Of a stretch of 64,000 bases of DNA, positions 1 to 8,583 are shown one piece after another. The notes beneath the pieces are model-generated. The model was not told the origin of the DNA. It saw nothing but the letters and a program-made list of their open reading frames with translations, and did not search any database. This DNA comes from Cysteiniphilum litorale (GTDB lineage Bacteria; Pseudomonadota; Gammaproteobacteria; Francisellales; Francisellaceae), in contig NZ_QLIQ01000008.1 in the NCBI RefSeq assembly GCF_003428165.1, positions 34,457 through 98,456 on the forward strand, given 5' to 3'. Every line of letters starts with the position of its first letter. Position 1 is the first letter of the stretch. A program made the translations under genes and the position numbers.

Positions 1-111
1 ACTTAGCTCTTTGTTTGTCTGCTCAACCTCAGTACCTCGTGCAACACCAGACGTCATGGCAACAAGTACAACCAATACCACTAATAGGCTTTTCAACTTA
101 CTGAAGATCAT
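1..111 (-). CDS. Partial exported protein (N-terminus only)
   Basis: Only the first 37 codons lie in the window; the gene runs off the left edge. The start is ATG at 111 with a GAG-containing Shine-Dalgarno just upstream. The N-terminus (MIFSKLKSLLVVLVVLVAM...) is a typical signal peptide: short basic region, long Val/Leu core, probable cleavage near the Ala at residue 24. It starts 6 bases after the stop of the preceding gene, so both should share the transcript from the palindrome promoter near 400-444. Function unknown; probably exported or membrane-anchored. Confidence 0.6.
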   Translation of the reverse strand, partial: MIFSKLKSLLVVLVVLVAMTSGVARGTEVEQTNKELS

Positions 112-117
112 CTCTAT

Positions 118-366
118 CTACGACACCATGGCTAATTGATTTAATTCTTCCATTAGCATGGCTTTAATATCCTTGCTAAAAAGCTCAAATTGCTTTGAAT
201 TAAGTACTTGCTTTAATGAACCAACATAGTGATAACCATTTGATCTGACCGCCAACAGTTCTATATCCTGATCAATAAACAACAGGTCTCTGTCGGTATC
301 ACAAATACAGGCAGATGACTCAGCAATGAGATGTTCACTATTTGTTGCAAAACTAATATTCATCAT
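118..366 (-). CDS. Hypothetical protein, 82 aa
   Basis: The frame is open upstream to 453, but that extension only translates the palindrome (TPQLWC) and lies upstream of the predicted transcription start near 393, so I place the start at the Met pair at 366. No family recognised. The protein is small and mixed, with a short CxC (residues about 19-21) and no membrane segment. It is the first gene after the lux-box-like promoter and is followed 6 bases later by an exported protein. Start moderately sure, function unknown. Confidence 0.55.
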   Translation of the reverse strand: MMNISFATNSEHLIAESSACICDTDRDLLFIDQDIELLAVRSNGYHYVGSLKQVLNSKQFELFSKDIKAMLMEELNQLAMVS

Positions 367-399
367 TAATAACCGTTTCTTGATGTCGTATTGATGATC

Positions 400-444
400 A
401 TATTGCCCTAGTTTGAAAAGCAACCTACACCACAATTGTGGTGT
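400..444 (-). promoter_or_regulatory. Lux-box-like palindrome plus -10, site 1
   Basis: Perfect 18-bp palindrome ACACCACAATTGTGGTGT at 427-444, then AGG, 16 bases, and a -10-like CAATAT at 400-405 (minus strand). Palindrome centre to the predicted start is about 42.5 bases. Drives the gene starting at 366 with a leader of about 27 nt. No good -35 hexamer is needed if an activator binds here. Confidence 0.75.
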
Positions 445-460
445 CAAACGCAAGAAAAAT

Positions 461-493
461 GAAAAAAGTTTTAAAATAGTGTCTGAACACTAT
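461..493 (-). terminator. Rho-independent terminator
   Basis: Minus-strand hairpin with 7-bp stem ATAGTGT/ACACTAT and 4-base loop (476-493), followed by TTTTAAAACTTTTTT. It lies after the stop of the gene ending at 545 and closes the radical SAM operon just before the next palindrome promoter. Confidence 0.75.
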
Positions 494-544
494 CGGGCTA
501 TGGGTGAGTAGGTTGGCTATTGAGGTGACTGGATCAGATGCGTT

Positions 545-1363
545 TTACTTTTTTACCTTTTTTACCTTTTTTACAGGAATCTCAATCAAATTGTTCGGAA
601 TGGGGCACTTGTTGGTATGATCAACAATAATCACTTTGCGCCTTATGTCTGGGAATTGAATAATATTTTCGCTGGGTAATAATTTTGTTACCATTGAATG
701 ATACTTTTGAGGCATACCTATTTTATTTAAGAATGTTTTATATTGAGATCTACCATCTTTTGCCTTAAGTAACTCTATGATCCTTTCAAAAAACTTTGAA
801 TGCTTAAATTTAAATAGAAGGTTTTTATTGCAATCAAAAGTCATTAAATTAAGAAAATACCCTGCAAAAATAACTGAATCATCTAAATCATGTTTGTTTA
901 AACTGATACTTGGCTTCTTATGCCCAAGCTTATCCTTATGCAACAGTAAATTTCCCAACTGTGTTGCCAGTACAATGTTAACCTCACGATTCGTACAACA
1001 TTTACTGAGATTGATAAAAATAACACCATTCTGATAATGCCAGAATGCAAAGCTGTCTATCCTGTCTTCGAGAAAATCAGGAACAGCGAATACTTTGACA
1101 CCATTGACCTCAAGCAAATTAAGCATATCACCAATAAACTCATACGTGCGTTTAAATGCCAATCGCATATGATAAGCGTATATACTATGCTGTTTTGTAG
1201 CACTAATATCTTCATTGCGCATCAAATGATAAATTTCATCCTGTTGCCACACAGGTTCTATCAATGTCACACGCTGATCAATATAGTCATTAAACTTTAA
1301 TGCCTGACGCATTAACAGATAAACATGAATCACAGTTTCTCTATCAAATGGCATATCGTTCAT
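545..1363 (-). CDS. ImmA/IrrE-like protein, zinc site lost
   Basis: A 272-aa protein. Residues about 90-175 follow the ImmA/IrrE (COG2856) metallopeptidase layout: a D-x-x-x-x-F-A-F strand, a GVIFINL strand, then the helix that normally carries HExxH, then an acidic helix and hydrophobic strand. In place of L-A-H-E-L-G-H it reads L-A-T-Q-L-G-N (residues 132-138), so both zinc ligands and the catalytic Glu are gone. If the fold assignment is right it is a pseudo-peptidase, perhaps binding rather than cutting. The C-terminus is a VKK-VKK-VKK repeat encoded by a TTTTTTACC repeat. Last gene of the radical SAM operon, before a terminator. Fold assignment is inference from motif order. Confidence 0.6.
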   Translation of the reverse strand: MNDMPFDRETVIHVYLLMRQALKFNDYIDQRVTLIEPVWQQDEIYHLMRNEDISATKQHSIYAYHMRLAFKRTYEFIGDMLNLLEVNGVKVFAVPDFLEDRIDSFAFWHYQNGVIFINLSKCCTNREVNIVLATQLGNLLLHKDKLGHKKPSISLNKHDLDDSVIFAGYFLNLMTFDCNKNLLFKFKHSKFFERIIELLKAKDGRSQYKTFLNKIGMPQKYHSMVTKLLPSENIIQFPDIRRKVIIVDHTNKCPIPNNLIEIPVKKVKKVKK

Positions 1364-1405
1364 GATTGATGTACTTATGTTACTTATTCTGCCTATTTTA
1401 CCTAT

Positions 1406-2014
1406 TCATCTATTTTCCATAACTTTGGTTAAAGCCATATGTGTTGCCTTAAGATATTCTTTCAGATCAACGCCAAGTTCTCTGATAATATCTTGTGTTA
1501 ACTGGTTGAGTTTTTTATCCGCCTCTTTTTGTTCCAAACGACAATAAGGATAATAAATCTGAGCAAGTATATTCTGGTATTTTGCTTGTTGATCTTTAAT
1601 CAAACTTTTCATCATCGCTTTACGAATAAATAAAGACACTGGATAAAGCTTGGTTTGAGGGGCGATACTCTCGTCCATCAGATATTTCTTTGCAATAGGT
1701 TTTAAATAAGCAATATACTCATCTATATTTTTTTCCTCAGTACCTGTAACGATACTAATACTCACTTCAAAGAGCTTAAAAAGACGCTCAATTAACATTT
1801 CCTTGTCACTTAATAACTCAAGAGTACTTATATCAACGACAACAGTCACCTGTCTGATGATATAGGTAATATTGACCAACGCTTCAAAGTAATATTCCAC
1901 CACCTCACCTGAGTCAATATGTGATGGCTCTAGAAATACCATAATACTCTGTATTTTGGGATCTAGCATGCAAAACTGCTGTGCCGTTTCCTCATTAATA
2001 TGTATTGTTTCCAT
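1406..2014 (-). CDS. Hypothetical protein, 202 aa
   Basis: No family recognised. Acidic, soluble, mainly helical by composition in the C-terminal half (about residues 100-200, rich in K/Q/E/L), with beta-like hydrophobic runs (VNITYII, VTVVVDI) near residues 47-64. A strong AAGGAG lies 6 bases before the ATG. It sits 30 bases after the 284-aa gene and 42 bases before the ImmA-like gene, inside the radical SAM operon, so it may be an accessory protein of that pathway. Function not known. Confidence 0.6.
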   Translation of the reverse strand: METIHINEETAQQFCMLDPKIQSIMVFLEPSHIDSGEVVEYYFEALVNITYIIRQVTVVVDISTLELLSDKEMLIERLFKLFEVSISIVTGTEEKNIDEYIAYLKPIAKKYLMDESIAPQTKLYPVSLFIRKAMMKSLIKDQQAKYQNILAQIYYPYCRLEQKEADKKLNQLTQDIIRELGVDLKEYLKATHMALTKVMENR

Positions 2015-2044
2015 TAAAATCTCCTTTTATTGCTTGTTTTTATG

Positions 2045-2899
2045 TTAGTAGTACAAGGTAAACTCGTTAATTGCTTCACCGTCATTTAAATCGTCAAGCC
2101 AGCATGATATATAGGTGTTCCCCATAAACTCAGGCGTGATATAACGTTTATACAGCGCATCAATTTGTCTACTATTTAGCAGACGTAGAAGCTGTTGGTC
2201 TGATTTAGGGTTAATATGAACATAGTTTCTTTGACCACCTTCTTTTTCGATCAGCTCTACATAATTTCCCTGTTTTAAAATGGCAAGCTGATTTTTCGTT
2301 ACACGACCTTTAAGAAAGTGATTAAGTGTGTCAAAGTCGGTAAAAACTCGATAACCTTTTGCTGAAATTTCTGTGTTTTTTTCACTAACTTTATTTAAGG
2401 TAAAGCCAATTGCCTGCGCATAATTATTGACGGTACAAAACGCCACATTAACACCAAGTTGCTCGAGCAGTTTCGCCATGCTTTGATCTATCTGTTTCGG
2501 CAAATAAAAATAGATTTTATGCTGATAACCTGACTTGGTTTTTTCTATCCCTAGACAGAATTTATTGTTATCAACATTATTGCCAAGGATAGATAAAAGC
2601 TCCTCAATCTCGTCTTTATAGGATGAAAGCTCCTCAACCTCATCAATATAAGTTAAAATTGTTTGTGTATTTCTTTGTAGTGTTGAGCTGTCAATATAAG
2701 CCACAAAGCGCACTGGACTAATATGTCCATTGGTATATTTTACTGAGCACTCAATATATTGTTTCCAGTTATGATCAATCGACAATCCTGATATCTCATA
2801 GCAACGCTGAACACAAGTAATATAATTTTGCAAACAAGCATCAACAGCAACTTCTGACAGCTGTAAATGCCGCTTAACCTTATTGCTAACACAGTGCAT
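2045..2899 (-). CDS. Unknown protein coupled to radical SAM gene
   Basis: A 284-aa soluble protein, no family recognised. The start ATG lies inside the 3' end of the upstream radical SAM gene (14-base overlap), which suggests tight translational coupling and a shared job. No obvious RRE (PqqD-like) motif or catalytic signature; it contains scattered Cys (residues 3, 22, 30, 34, 51 region) without a clear metal site. It could be a partner, substrate-recognition or tailoring protein for the SPASM enzymes; this is inference from position only. Confidence 0.6.
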   Translation of the reverse strand: MHCVSNKVKRHLQLSEVAVDACLQNYITCVQRCYEISGLSIDHNWKQYIECSVKYTNGHISPVRFVAYIDSSTLQRNTQTILTYIDEVEELSSYKDEIEELLSILGNNVDNNKFCLGIEKTKSGYQHKIYFYLPKQIDQSMAKLLEQLGVNVAFCTVNNYAQAIGFTLNKVSEKNTEISAKGYRVFTDFDTLNHFLKGRVTKNQLAILKQGNYVELIEKEGGQRNYVHINPKSDQQLLRLLNSRQIDALYKRYITPEFMGNTYISCWLDDLNDGEAINEFTLYY

Positions 2900-4022
2900 G
2901 GAAACATGCCTTAATTTTACTAATCACATCGAACCATACATCACAGTAATCTGGCTTGGCATATAAATCACCCTGCTCCAGTACACCCTGATAACCACAT
3001 CCACCCTGACATTCATTCAGATGAGGACATTTGATACAATCCATATTCAATCTGATCTTACGTTTATGCATTGCCTGATATGCATCTGAGGCATGAATGC
3101 TGTCAAAGAAATTATTCGCCTTGTTTAAAATCTTATTGTCATTATTGCAATACAGTCTGTGGTCAAAGATGTTTCCATATTGGTAGGTGCGGTCTTGCGT
3201 GTTGGCAAAGGAGGAGCAAGTATAAACGTGCCCATCTTCATCTACTGATAGAACACCTGAAGCACAATTACTCTTAAATGGGCATCCTGCCAAGCCTGTG
3301 TCTTTCATGTTATTAATAAAATGACTGATAGGATTAACATTAAATGTTGGATTGTCTTCATAAATACGATCAACCAGTGAAAGTAGAAAACTTTTATACC
3401 TTGTTTTGCTAAGCGTTTGAATCCCTTTATTTTTAGCCCGACCCTCTGCATAAACATAGTTGTATTTTATATCGAATCCATAGCCATATCTTGACTCATA
3501 TGCCCTTGATAAATCATATAATTGACAAGCCTGGTCAATATTATCATCGGTTAGCACAGTAACAACGCCCGTTAGAAATCCATCATCATGAAGTTGTGCA
3601 AATCGTTTCATAAAAACTTTATGATAAATGTCACTGTTGCCATGAATGTTACGTGTTGGACCATAATCATAGGATGTGCCAATCACACCACTTAAGACCG
3701 TCTCGATAACCTCATGCCATTTCTCAGAATAAAGCAGCAAATTAGTCTGCATTGAAAAAATAACATCATAACCCTTTTGACGGATATATTCGTAACTCTG
3801 CAAATAAAACTCAGGCTTCATTAGCATCGGTTCACCACCATGCCATATCCAGTTGATTTTGCGCAAACGATATCTTTCAGATTGGCATATCTGATCAATA
3901 ACCAACTTAAAGTCGTCCAATGTCCACTTGCGCTTACTACATATCGCCGCACTACAGTAATCACAGGTTGCATTGCAGTTTAGCGTAGGTCTAGCAATAA
4001 CAGTTAATAAATGGTTTTGCAT
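2886..4022 (-). CDS. Radical SAM/SPASM maturase, type I (copy 2)
   Basis: A 378-aa radical SAM enzyme. The cluster-binding CxxxCxxC is at Cys16, Cys20, Cys23 and the SAM-binding GGEP follows in WIWHGGEPM. A SPASM/twitch domain fills the C-terminus, with Cys in GCPFKSNC, YTC, CIKC (329, 332), NEC (338), GGC (342) and YC (360), enough for auxiliary 4Fe-4S clusters. The family modifies ribosomal peptides or proteins by radical chemistry. It is clearly paralogous to the 5104-6288 enzyme (shared WIWHGGEP, LM.PEFY, KCPH..ECQGGC). Its start overlaps the end of the next upstream radical SAM gene by 19 bases. The substrate is unknown; the exported peptide gene at 8583-8963 is the best local candidate. 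Confidence 0.85.
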   Translation of the reverse strand: MQNHLLTVIARPTLNCNATCDYCSAAICSKRKWTLDDFKLVIDQICQSERYRLRKINWIWHGGEPMLMKPEFYLQSYEYIRQKGYDVIFSMQTNLLLYSEKWHEVIETVLSGVIGTSYDYGPTRNIHGNSDIYHKVFMKRFAQLHDDGFLTGVVTVLTDDNIDQACQLYDLSRAYESRYGYGFDIKYNYVYAEGRAKNKGIQTLSKTRYKSFLLSLVDRIYEDNPTFNVNPISHFINNMKDTGLAGCPFKSNCASGVLSVDEDGHVYTCSSFANTQDRTYQYGNIFDHRLYCNNDNKILNKANNFFDSIHASDAYQAMHKRKIRLNMDCIKCPHLNECQGGCGYQGVLEQGDLYAKPDYCDVWFDVISKIKACFHALC

Positions 4023-5101
4023 AAGTTCATGTACTCTTTTACTTTTTGGGGTTCTGATTTAATAAATGCCTGAATATGTTTTAAAAATGGCTTGTAGCCA
4101 CTGCACACATCATCAATCTGTTTATTACTGGTAATTGGGCAACCACTTCTGCAAAAATGTCTAAACTCGCATTGCATACAATTGTGATGCGGATGATGCA
4201 ATCGACTTTGTTTTAGCCAGAACTGACGCACCTTTGAGCTCATGAGCTTATCAACTGAAAACTTGGCATAGGAGTAAGCTGGCTCAGAATCAATCTTATC
4301 TGGACAGGCATTAATTTTGCCATCTGGATTAAACACTAGAAAGTCCTGCATACAGGTCGTGCCCCACCTACCGGCTGACTTACCTTTTATGACCCCTGTC
4401 AGTGCTTCATATATCTGTCTGATTACAATAGACTTGTTATCTTTAACGACATAGTCAAACGCATCAATTAACATATTGCTGTAATCCTGATTCGTTGGCG
4501 CATCATCCGTGGGGATATGTGTGCCAAAGGTATTATAGCGCTCAAAGTTAATGCTTTTAAAGCCATGCGCCATAAAGAAATCAATCACAGGGGTTATATT
4601 GTCACATTCGTTTTTATTAGGCACCGTAATCGGGTGAACACTCAGGTTATTACTTCTAGCTAAATCAACCTTATCCAACCATAGTTTTTTATATGCCTCA
4701 TTTGATCCATTAATCGTGCGTCCCGTAAAGTCCATCGATGAACCAATTGAGCGAATATATTTTTTTAAAACAGGGATATGCGTCTGTTTCAATGGAATTA
4801 AGGAGCTCTGCACAGCAAAACCATAACTAAGATTACTTTTTGAAAGCTCTGTTTCAAGAAATTCAAAGGATTTCTTTAAATAATGAACACTCAGTGACAA
4901 AACCTCACCGCCATGCAAAACAATCAAGATCTGTGATTTATTGACACGCTTAGCATATTCAACCGTTGTCCTGATGGCATCCCTTAATGTCTCCTCTGAC
5001 ATCTTCGTTTTATCATGGCGATCTTCCTGTGGAATGTAACACATTGAACAACCAACGTTACAGTAGTTGGATAGCTTAAAGTAACTGATAATCATAGCCA
5101 C
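4004..5101 (-). CDS. Radical SAM/SPASM maturase, type II (copy 2)
   Basis: A 365-aa radical SAM enzyme with CxxxCxxC at Cys14, Cys18, Cys21 (SNYCNVGCSMCYIP) and the GGE motif in VLHGGEV. The C-terminal SPASM-like part carries CMQDF, NACPD, CMQC, HFCRSGC and CSGY, fitting extra iron-sulfur clusters. It is paralogous to the 6656-7762 enzyme (shared CNVGCxxC.IP...RH, GS.....LWL.K, GYK.FL.HI) and distinct from the type I pair. Start ATG at 5101, 2 bases after the previous stop; its 3' end overlaps the next gene. Acts in the cytosol, probably on a peptide before export; substrate unproven. Confidence 0.85.
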   Translation of the reverse strand: MAMIISYFKLSNYCNVGCSMCYIPQEDRHDKTKMSEETLRDAIRTTVEYAKRVNKSQILIVLHGGEVLSLSVHYLKKSFEFLETELSKSNLSYGFAVQSSLIPLKQTHIPVLKKYIRSIGSSMDFTGRTINGSNEAYKKLWLDKVDLARSNNLSVHPITVPNKNECDNITPVIDFFMAHGFKSINFERYNTFGTHIPTDDAPTNQDYSNMLIDAFDYVVKDNKSIVIRQIYEALTGVIKGKSAGRWGTTCMQDFLVFNPDGKINACPDKIDSEPAYSYAKFSVDKLMSSKVRQFWLKQSRLHHPHHNCMQCEFRHFCRSGCPITSNKQIDDVCSGYKPFLKHIQAFIKSEPQKVKEYMNLCKTIY

Positions 5102-5103
5102 AC

Positions 5104-6288
5104 CTACACAAATGCCAGTGCCCGCGAGCCAGGTGCGTATCGCGTTGGAGAAAGTCCACGTTTTTTAAGCAGGCGATCCAGTTTACCTTGCGCTAAATCC
5201 TCCTTTACTTTCGTTAACAGCGCTTTCCATGTTTCACAATAATAAAATTTACTGCTAATACTGCCATCAAACAACATACTGTCAGATGGGCATCCCCCCT
5301 GGCATTCTCTAAAATGCGGGCATTTAACACAATCAAGGTGCACCTGATAGCGCCTTGACTTAATTACACGCAATGCTTGCGCCTCATTAAGGTGCTGAAT
5401 AAAAGCATCTTGAGGCACCCTCTTGTTATCCACTATCAGATCAAAGACATTACCAAAGGAAAAGTCTTTATTGCGTGTATCTGAAGACACTGCGCAATTA
5501 TATAAATCCCCATTAGGTTCAACAGATAGAAAACGTCCACCGCATGATCGCGTATATGGGCATTTATACGACTTATGAACACCTAATACACTGTAGAGGA
5601 AATCAGCTAAAGGGATAACGTCAAATGCAGGTGCATCATTCACCCATCTATCCCATAACGCCAGTAACGTTTGCGTATATTTATGTTCACTCATCAATAC
5701 GCCATGGTCTTTGACTCGACCCTGTGGACGCATGTAGTTAATACGAATAGAAGGTGCTTTAATATCATGACTTATTGCCAGGTCATACATTTTCACCGCC
5801 TGATCAATATTCCTGTCAGAATAGGTGCCGATAATGCCTGTACTAAAACCATCATCAATAATGATTTTTAGCTTCCACTTAAAGACCTTTTCAAACTTTG
5901 CAGCATCCCCAAATATGGTACGCATTCCTCCATACTCAAATGAGGTGCTTACACAGCCATTAAAGACCTTCTCAATCGTATCTTTCCAGCGAGATGATTT
6001 ATATAAAGTAATATTGGACTGCATTTCAAAACGCACATTAGGATGTGTTAATTTAGCATATTCATAACAACTGGTATAAAACTCAGGTGACATTAACAGC
6101 GGCTCGCCACCATGCCATATCCATTGTACCTGCTGATTTAACCCGGGCTTTAACGTATCCCAGATATGCATGAACTTCTCAACTGTCCACTTTTCTTTAT
6201 CATAGGGAATGGCACTGCAATAACTGCAATCAGCATTACATGCCTTGGTTGGCTTAGCGATGACAACAAAAATATCCATTAGTGACAT
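5104..6288 (-). CDS. Radical SAM/SPASM maturase, type I (copy 1)
   Basis: A 394-aa radical SAM enzyme with CxxxCxxC at Cys17, Cys21, Cys24 (KACNADCSYCSA), WIWHGGEPLLM after it, and a C-terminal SPASM region with KCPY, SCGG, YNCAV, CVKCPHFRECQGGC and YCETW. Related enzymes of peptide-natural-product clusters use the same HGGEPL and CQGGC signatures. Paralogous to 2886-4022. The start ATG lies 10 bases inside the small upstream reading frame (6279-6551). Together with the type II enzymes it forms an alternating II-I-II-I series in transcription order. Confidence 0.85.
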   Translation of the reverse strand: MSLMDIFVVIAKPTKACNADCSYCSAIPYDKEKWTVEKFMHIWDTLKPGLNQQVQWIWHGGEPLLMSPEFYTSCYEYAKLTHPNVRFEMQSNITLYKSSRWKDTIEKVFNGCVSTSFEYGGMRTIFGDAAKFEKVFKWKLKIIIDDGFSTGIIGTYSDRNIDQAVKMYDLAISHDIKAPSIRINYMRPQGRVKDHGVLMSEHKYTQTLLALWDRWVNDAPAFDVIPLADFLYSVLGVHKSYKCPYTRSCGGRFLSVEPNGDLYNCAVSSDTRNKDFSFGNVFDLIVDNKRVPQDAFIQHLNEAQALRVIKSRRYQVHLDCVKCPHFRECQGGCPSDSMLFDGSISSKFYYCETWKALLTKVKEDLAQGKLDRLLKKRGLSPTRYAPGSRALAFV

Positions 6289-6551
6289 GCCTTACTTAAA
6301 ATATTACACGTGCTTAATCGTGGCTTAGCAATGCCGACAATCATTGACTTACAAATCGTTTCGCTTTTGCTATTTTTAATACGATTTAAATACCCTTCAT
6401 ACTTTCCACAGCGCTTACAAATAGTCTTAACATAGTATGAACTGATTACAACCACATTATGATAGGCAAGCCTTACTGACTGATAATAAGTTGACTCAAT
6501 CCATTTATAAAAAGTTGTTCTAGGATTACGATTAATACTGGCTACTTTCAT
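6279..6551 (-). CDS. Small Cys-containing protein, first of operon
   Basis: A 90-aa frame that is the first gene after the palindrome promoter at 6584-6628 (predicted 5' leader about 26 nt). It has one CKRC pair (residues about 45-48) and single Cys later, so at most a partial zinc ribbon. Its last 20 residues (GIAKPRLSTCN) resemble the N-terminus of the radical SAM protein that follows (VIAKPTKACN), also at DNA level (GGCTTAGC.ATG.C.ACAA), suggesting a partial duplication. No clear Shine-Dalgarno. It may be a real small protein or a leader remnant; function unknown. Confidence 0.4.
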   Translation of the reverse strand: MKVASINRNPRTTFYKWIESTYYQSVRLAYHNVVVISSYYVKTICKRCGKYEGYLNRIKNSKSETICKSMIVGIAKPRLSTCNILSKACH

Positions 6552-6583
6552 AATCTTTGACTTATTTGTCTATTTTGCCAGAC

Positions 6584-6628
6584 ATAGTCGCACATATCGG
6601 AAAATGACCTACACCACAATTGTGGTGT
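6584..6628 (-). promoter_or_regulatory. Lux-box-like palindrome plus -10, site 2
   Basis: Perfect palindrome ACACCACAATTGTGGTGT at 6611-6628, AGG, 16 bases, then GACTAT at 6584-6589 on the minus strand. Same geometry as the other four sites. It sits 28 bases after the stop of the radical SAM gene at 6656 and starts the second radical SAM operon. Confidence 0.75.
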
Positions 6629-6655
6629 TGAATGAAAAAAATATGCAAATAATTT

Positions 6656-7762
6656 TTAACTAGTAGAGTAAGCAGATTTACGACTCTGATGCAGGTAACT
6701 AAGAAGCACCGACTTAAACTTCAAATCAGTACAACGATGTTTAATATGCTCTAAAAACACTTTATACCCCATACATTCCTCTTGGTTTTGTGGCATATGC
6801 AGGCACACTCGACGATTACAGTTTTTAAAAAACTCACATGACAAGCAGCCTGACTGGAAGCTATTCTGCTGATATCTGATATTTTTTAGCCGATCAGGCG
6901 AAAAAAGTATTTCATTAGGCGTCTCACTATTTAAACGTCCAACGCCCTTATCAACAGCTGACTGAATCGTACAGGTACTTACTTTTCCATCAGGTTCAAT
7001 AACAAAATAACCTTTCTGACATCCCTCTTCCTGAATCATTGGCAAATGTAATGCGATCCGTGAATAGCTCTTACAAATATCGACATTAATATATTTTCCT
7101 TTAGCGTAAGCATCTAATACCAGATCAAAAATATGGCAATACATGTTAGACTGCTCTAAATTACTGGGAATTTCTGCCTGTTGCACTTCAGGAACGCCTG
7201 TTTTAAAGAACTGTGATATCTGAATATTCTCAATCCCATAGCTCATTAAGGTGTCGATAAGATGCGCTTCCTGACCTATTTCGCTTTTCGTTAAGGTGCA
7301 GTTGACAATCATAGGCTTACCCAGCTTTTTTACTGCGTGGTATTTCTTCAACCACAGCTGATGATAGTTATTAACTGAACCATTAATTTTACGAGTGCTC
7401 AAATCTAATGACGTTTTTATCAGGTCAACATAATCACTGATATAAGCTGCGTGTTCATCACGATATGCAATTAATGAGGTATTGATACGATGCTCTATGA
7501 ACGTATCATTGTCTAATGTTCTTTTAATCGAATTATACGCATTGACTAAGAAATCATGATTAAGCGTTAAAGGCTCGCCACCGGTAAAGCTCAAACGTAA
7601 CGTCTTTTCATTTCTAAGTTTAAGATGCGTATTAACAAGCCCTCCAATACGCTGATAAAACTCATTTGATAACCGTAATTTATTGTGGCGATTAACCAGA
7701 GGGATCATGCAGTGATCACACCCCACATTGCACCAGTTGGTCAGTCGAACCTGCAACATCAT
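6656..7762 (-). CDS. Radical SAM/SPASM maturase, type II (copy 1)
   Basis: A 368-aa radical SAM enzyme: CxxxCxxC at Cys11, Cys15, Cys18 (TNWCNVGCDHCMIP), GGEP in SFTGGEPL, and a Cys-rich C-terminal SPASM part (GCQKGYF, STCT, CLSCEFFKNC, RRVC, CMGYKVFLEHI). Sister of the 4004-5101 enzyme. Its start overlaps the upstream 274-aa gene by 4 bases (ATGA), so it is coupled to the peptide/pilus operon, not to the other three radical SAM genes, which have their own promoter at 6584-6628. Peptide modification is the likely role; product chemistry cannot be read from sequence. Confidence 0.85.
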   Translation of the reverse strand: MMLQVRLTNWCNVGCDHCMIPLVNRHNKLRLSNEFYQRIGGLVNTHLKLRNEKTLRLSFTGGEPLTLNHDFLVNAYNSIKRTLDNDTFIEHRINTSLIAYRDEHAAYISDYVDLIKTSLDLSTRKINGSVNNYHQLWLKKYHAVKKLGKPMIVNCTLTKSEIGQEAHLIDTLMSYGIENIQISQFFKTGVPEVQQAEIPSNLEQSNMYCHIFDLVLDAYAKGKYINVDICKSYSRIALHLPMIQEEGCQKGYFVIEPDGKVSTCTIQSAVDKGVGRLNSETPNEILFSPDRLKNIRYQQNSFQSGCLSCEFFKNCNRRVCLHMPQNQEECMGYKVFLEHIKHRCTDLKFKSVLLSYLHQSRKSAYSTS

Positions 7763-8583
7763 GCCTGTTTACTCCTGTAATAGTCATACTCAACGCCACA
7801 ACGATAGGCCTGATACTGCACCTGATTTTGTATTAACTCATTAATCATCAATGCCGCAGCAATATCATGTAGACGCTTTTCATATAAGTTTTCATTCGCT
7901 TTTAAATGCCTTCGCCCAAGAATTAAACCCTGTTTCTGATTTATAGTGCTTTCATACTGCTCCAGATGTCTTGCCCGATCTAGACCTGTATGTATGACGC
8001 AATTAGCACTGAATCCCATATAGCATTTAGGTACAAAGAGTGACCTGATCATCTTTATTAAGCCTTTGTAGTATTTAATCTGGTTATCTTTAATCGTGCA
8101 TGATCGTTTATGAAATGATGGTGAATTAAGTGTTAACGTAGAATGCATCTTTAATCGTGAATACTTTTTATATCGCTCTTTTGAAGATAACCATGGGCGT
8201 AAAGGTAAGAAGGGATAAGCGTATTGATAGCGCTGTGTCTGTTCACTAGGATGTAGCTTAAAACTAACATCTAGAAGGTGCGCTGGCAGTACGTCTATAT
8301 TACGCTTTTGGCATAGATTACACCATGCTCTGTCTATTGATCTAAGATCAACCCCCATATTTTTGAACACATAAAGTGCAAGTTTATCATCAAAAAATGT
8401 GTATATGCCACGTTTGATGTGATCAACATTGATCGTCGTATAGACAGGCGATAGACATACCAGTATTCTTGAATCAGGGTAATGATTTAATAGACTCGCC
8501 AACGTAATGACAGTTAAATAATCATCATTGTTATTTACAATAAAATCATAGTGATTAATTTTAACTGTTGACTCTAGAATCAT
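7759..8583 (-). CDS. Unknown protein between peptide and radical SAM genes
   Basis: A 274-aa protein, no family recognised. Overlaps both neighbours (1 base with the peptide gene, 4 bases with the radical SAM gene), so the three are surely made together. Basic (pI high: many K/R, especially residues 120-175), soluble, with CNLC at residues about 88-91. The opening strand pattern (HYDFIVNNNDDYLTVITL...RILVCLS) resembles a Rossmann-like or glycosyltransferase-like start, but no motif confirms it. Best guess is a tailoring or recognition partner for the peptide. Confidence 0.6.
   Translation of the reverse strand: MILESTVKINHYDFIVNNNDDYLTVITLASLLNHYPDSRILVCLSPVYTTINVDHIKRGIYTFFDDKLALYVFKNMGVDLRSIDRAWCNLCQKRNIDVLPAHLLDVSFKLHPSEQTQRYQYAYPFLPLRPWLSSKERYKKYSRLKMHSTLTLNSPSFHKRSCTIKDNQIKYYKGLIKMIRSLFVPKCYMGFSANCVIHTGLDRARHLEQYESTINQKQGLILGRRHLKANENLYEKRLHDIAAALMINELIQNQVQYQAYRCGVEYDYYRSKQA

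Noticed and set aside
427..453. Coding sequence beginning TPQLWC, also at 17584-17604
   Set aside because: This is the palindrome read in frame; it lies upstream of the predicted transcription starts, so the real starts are downstream.
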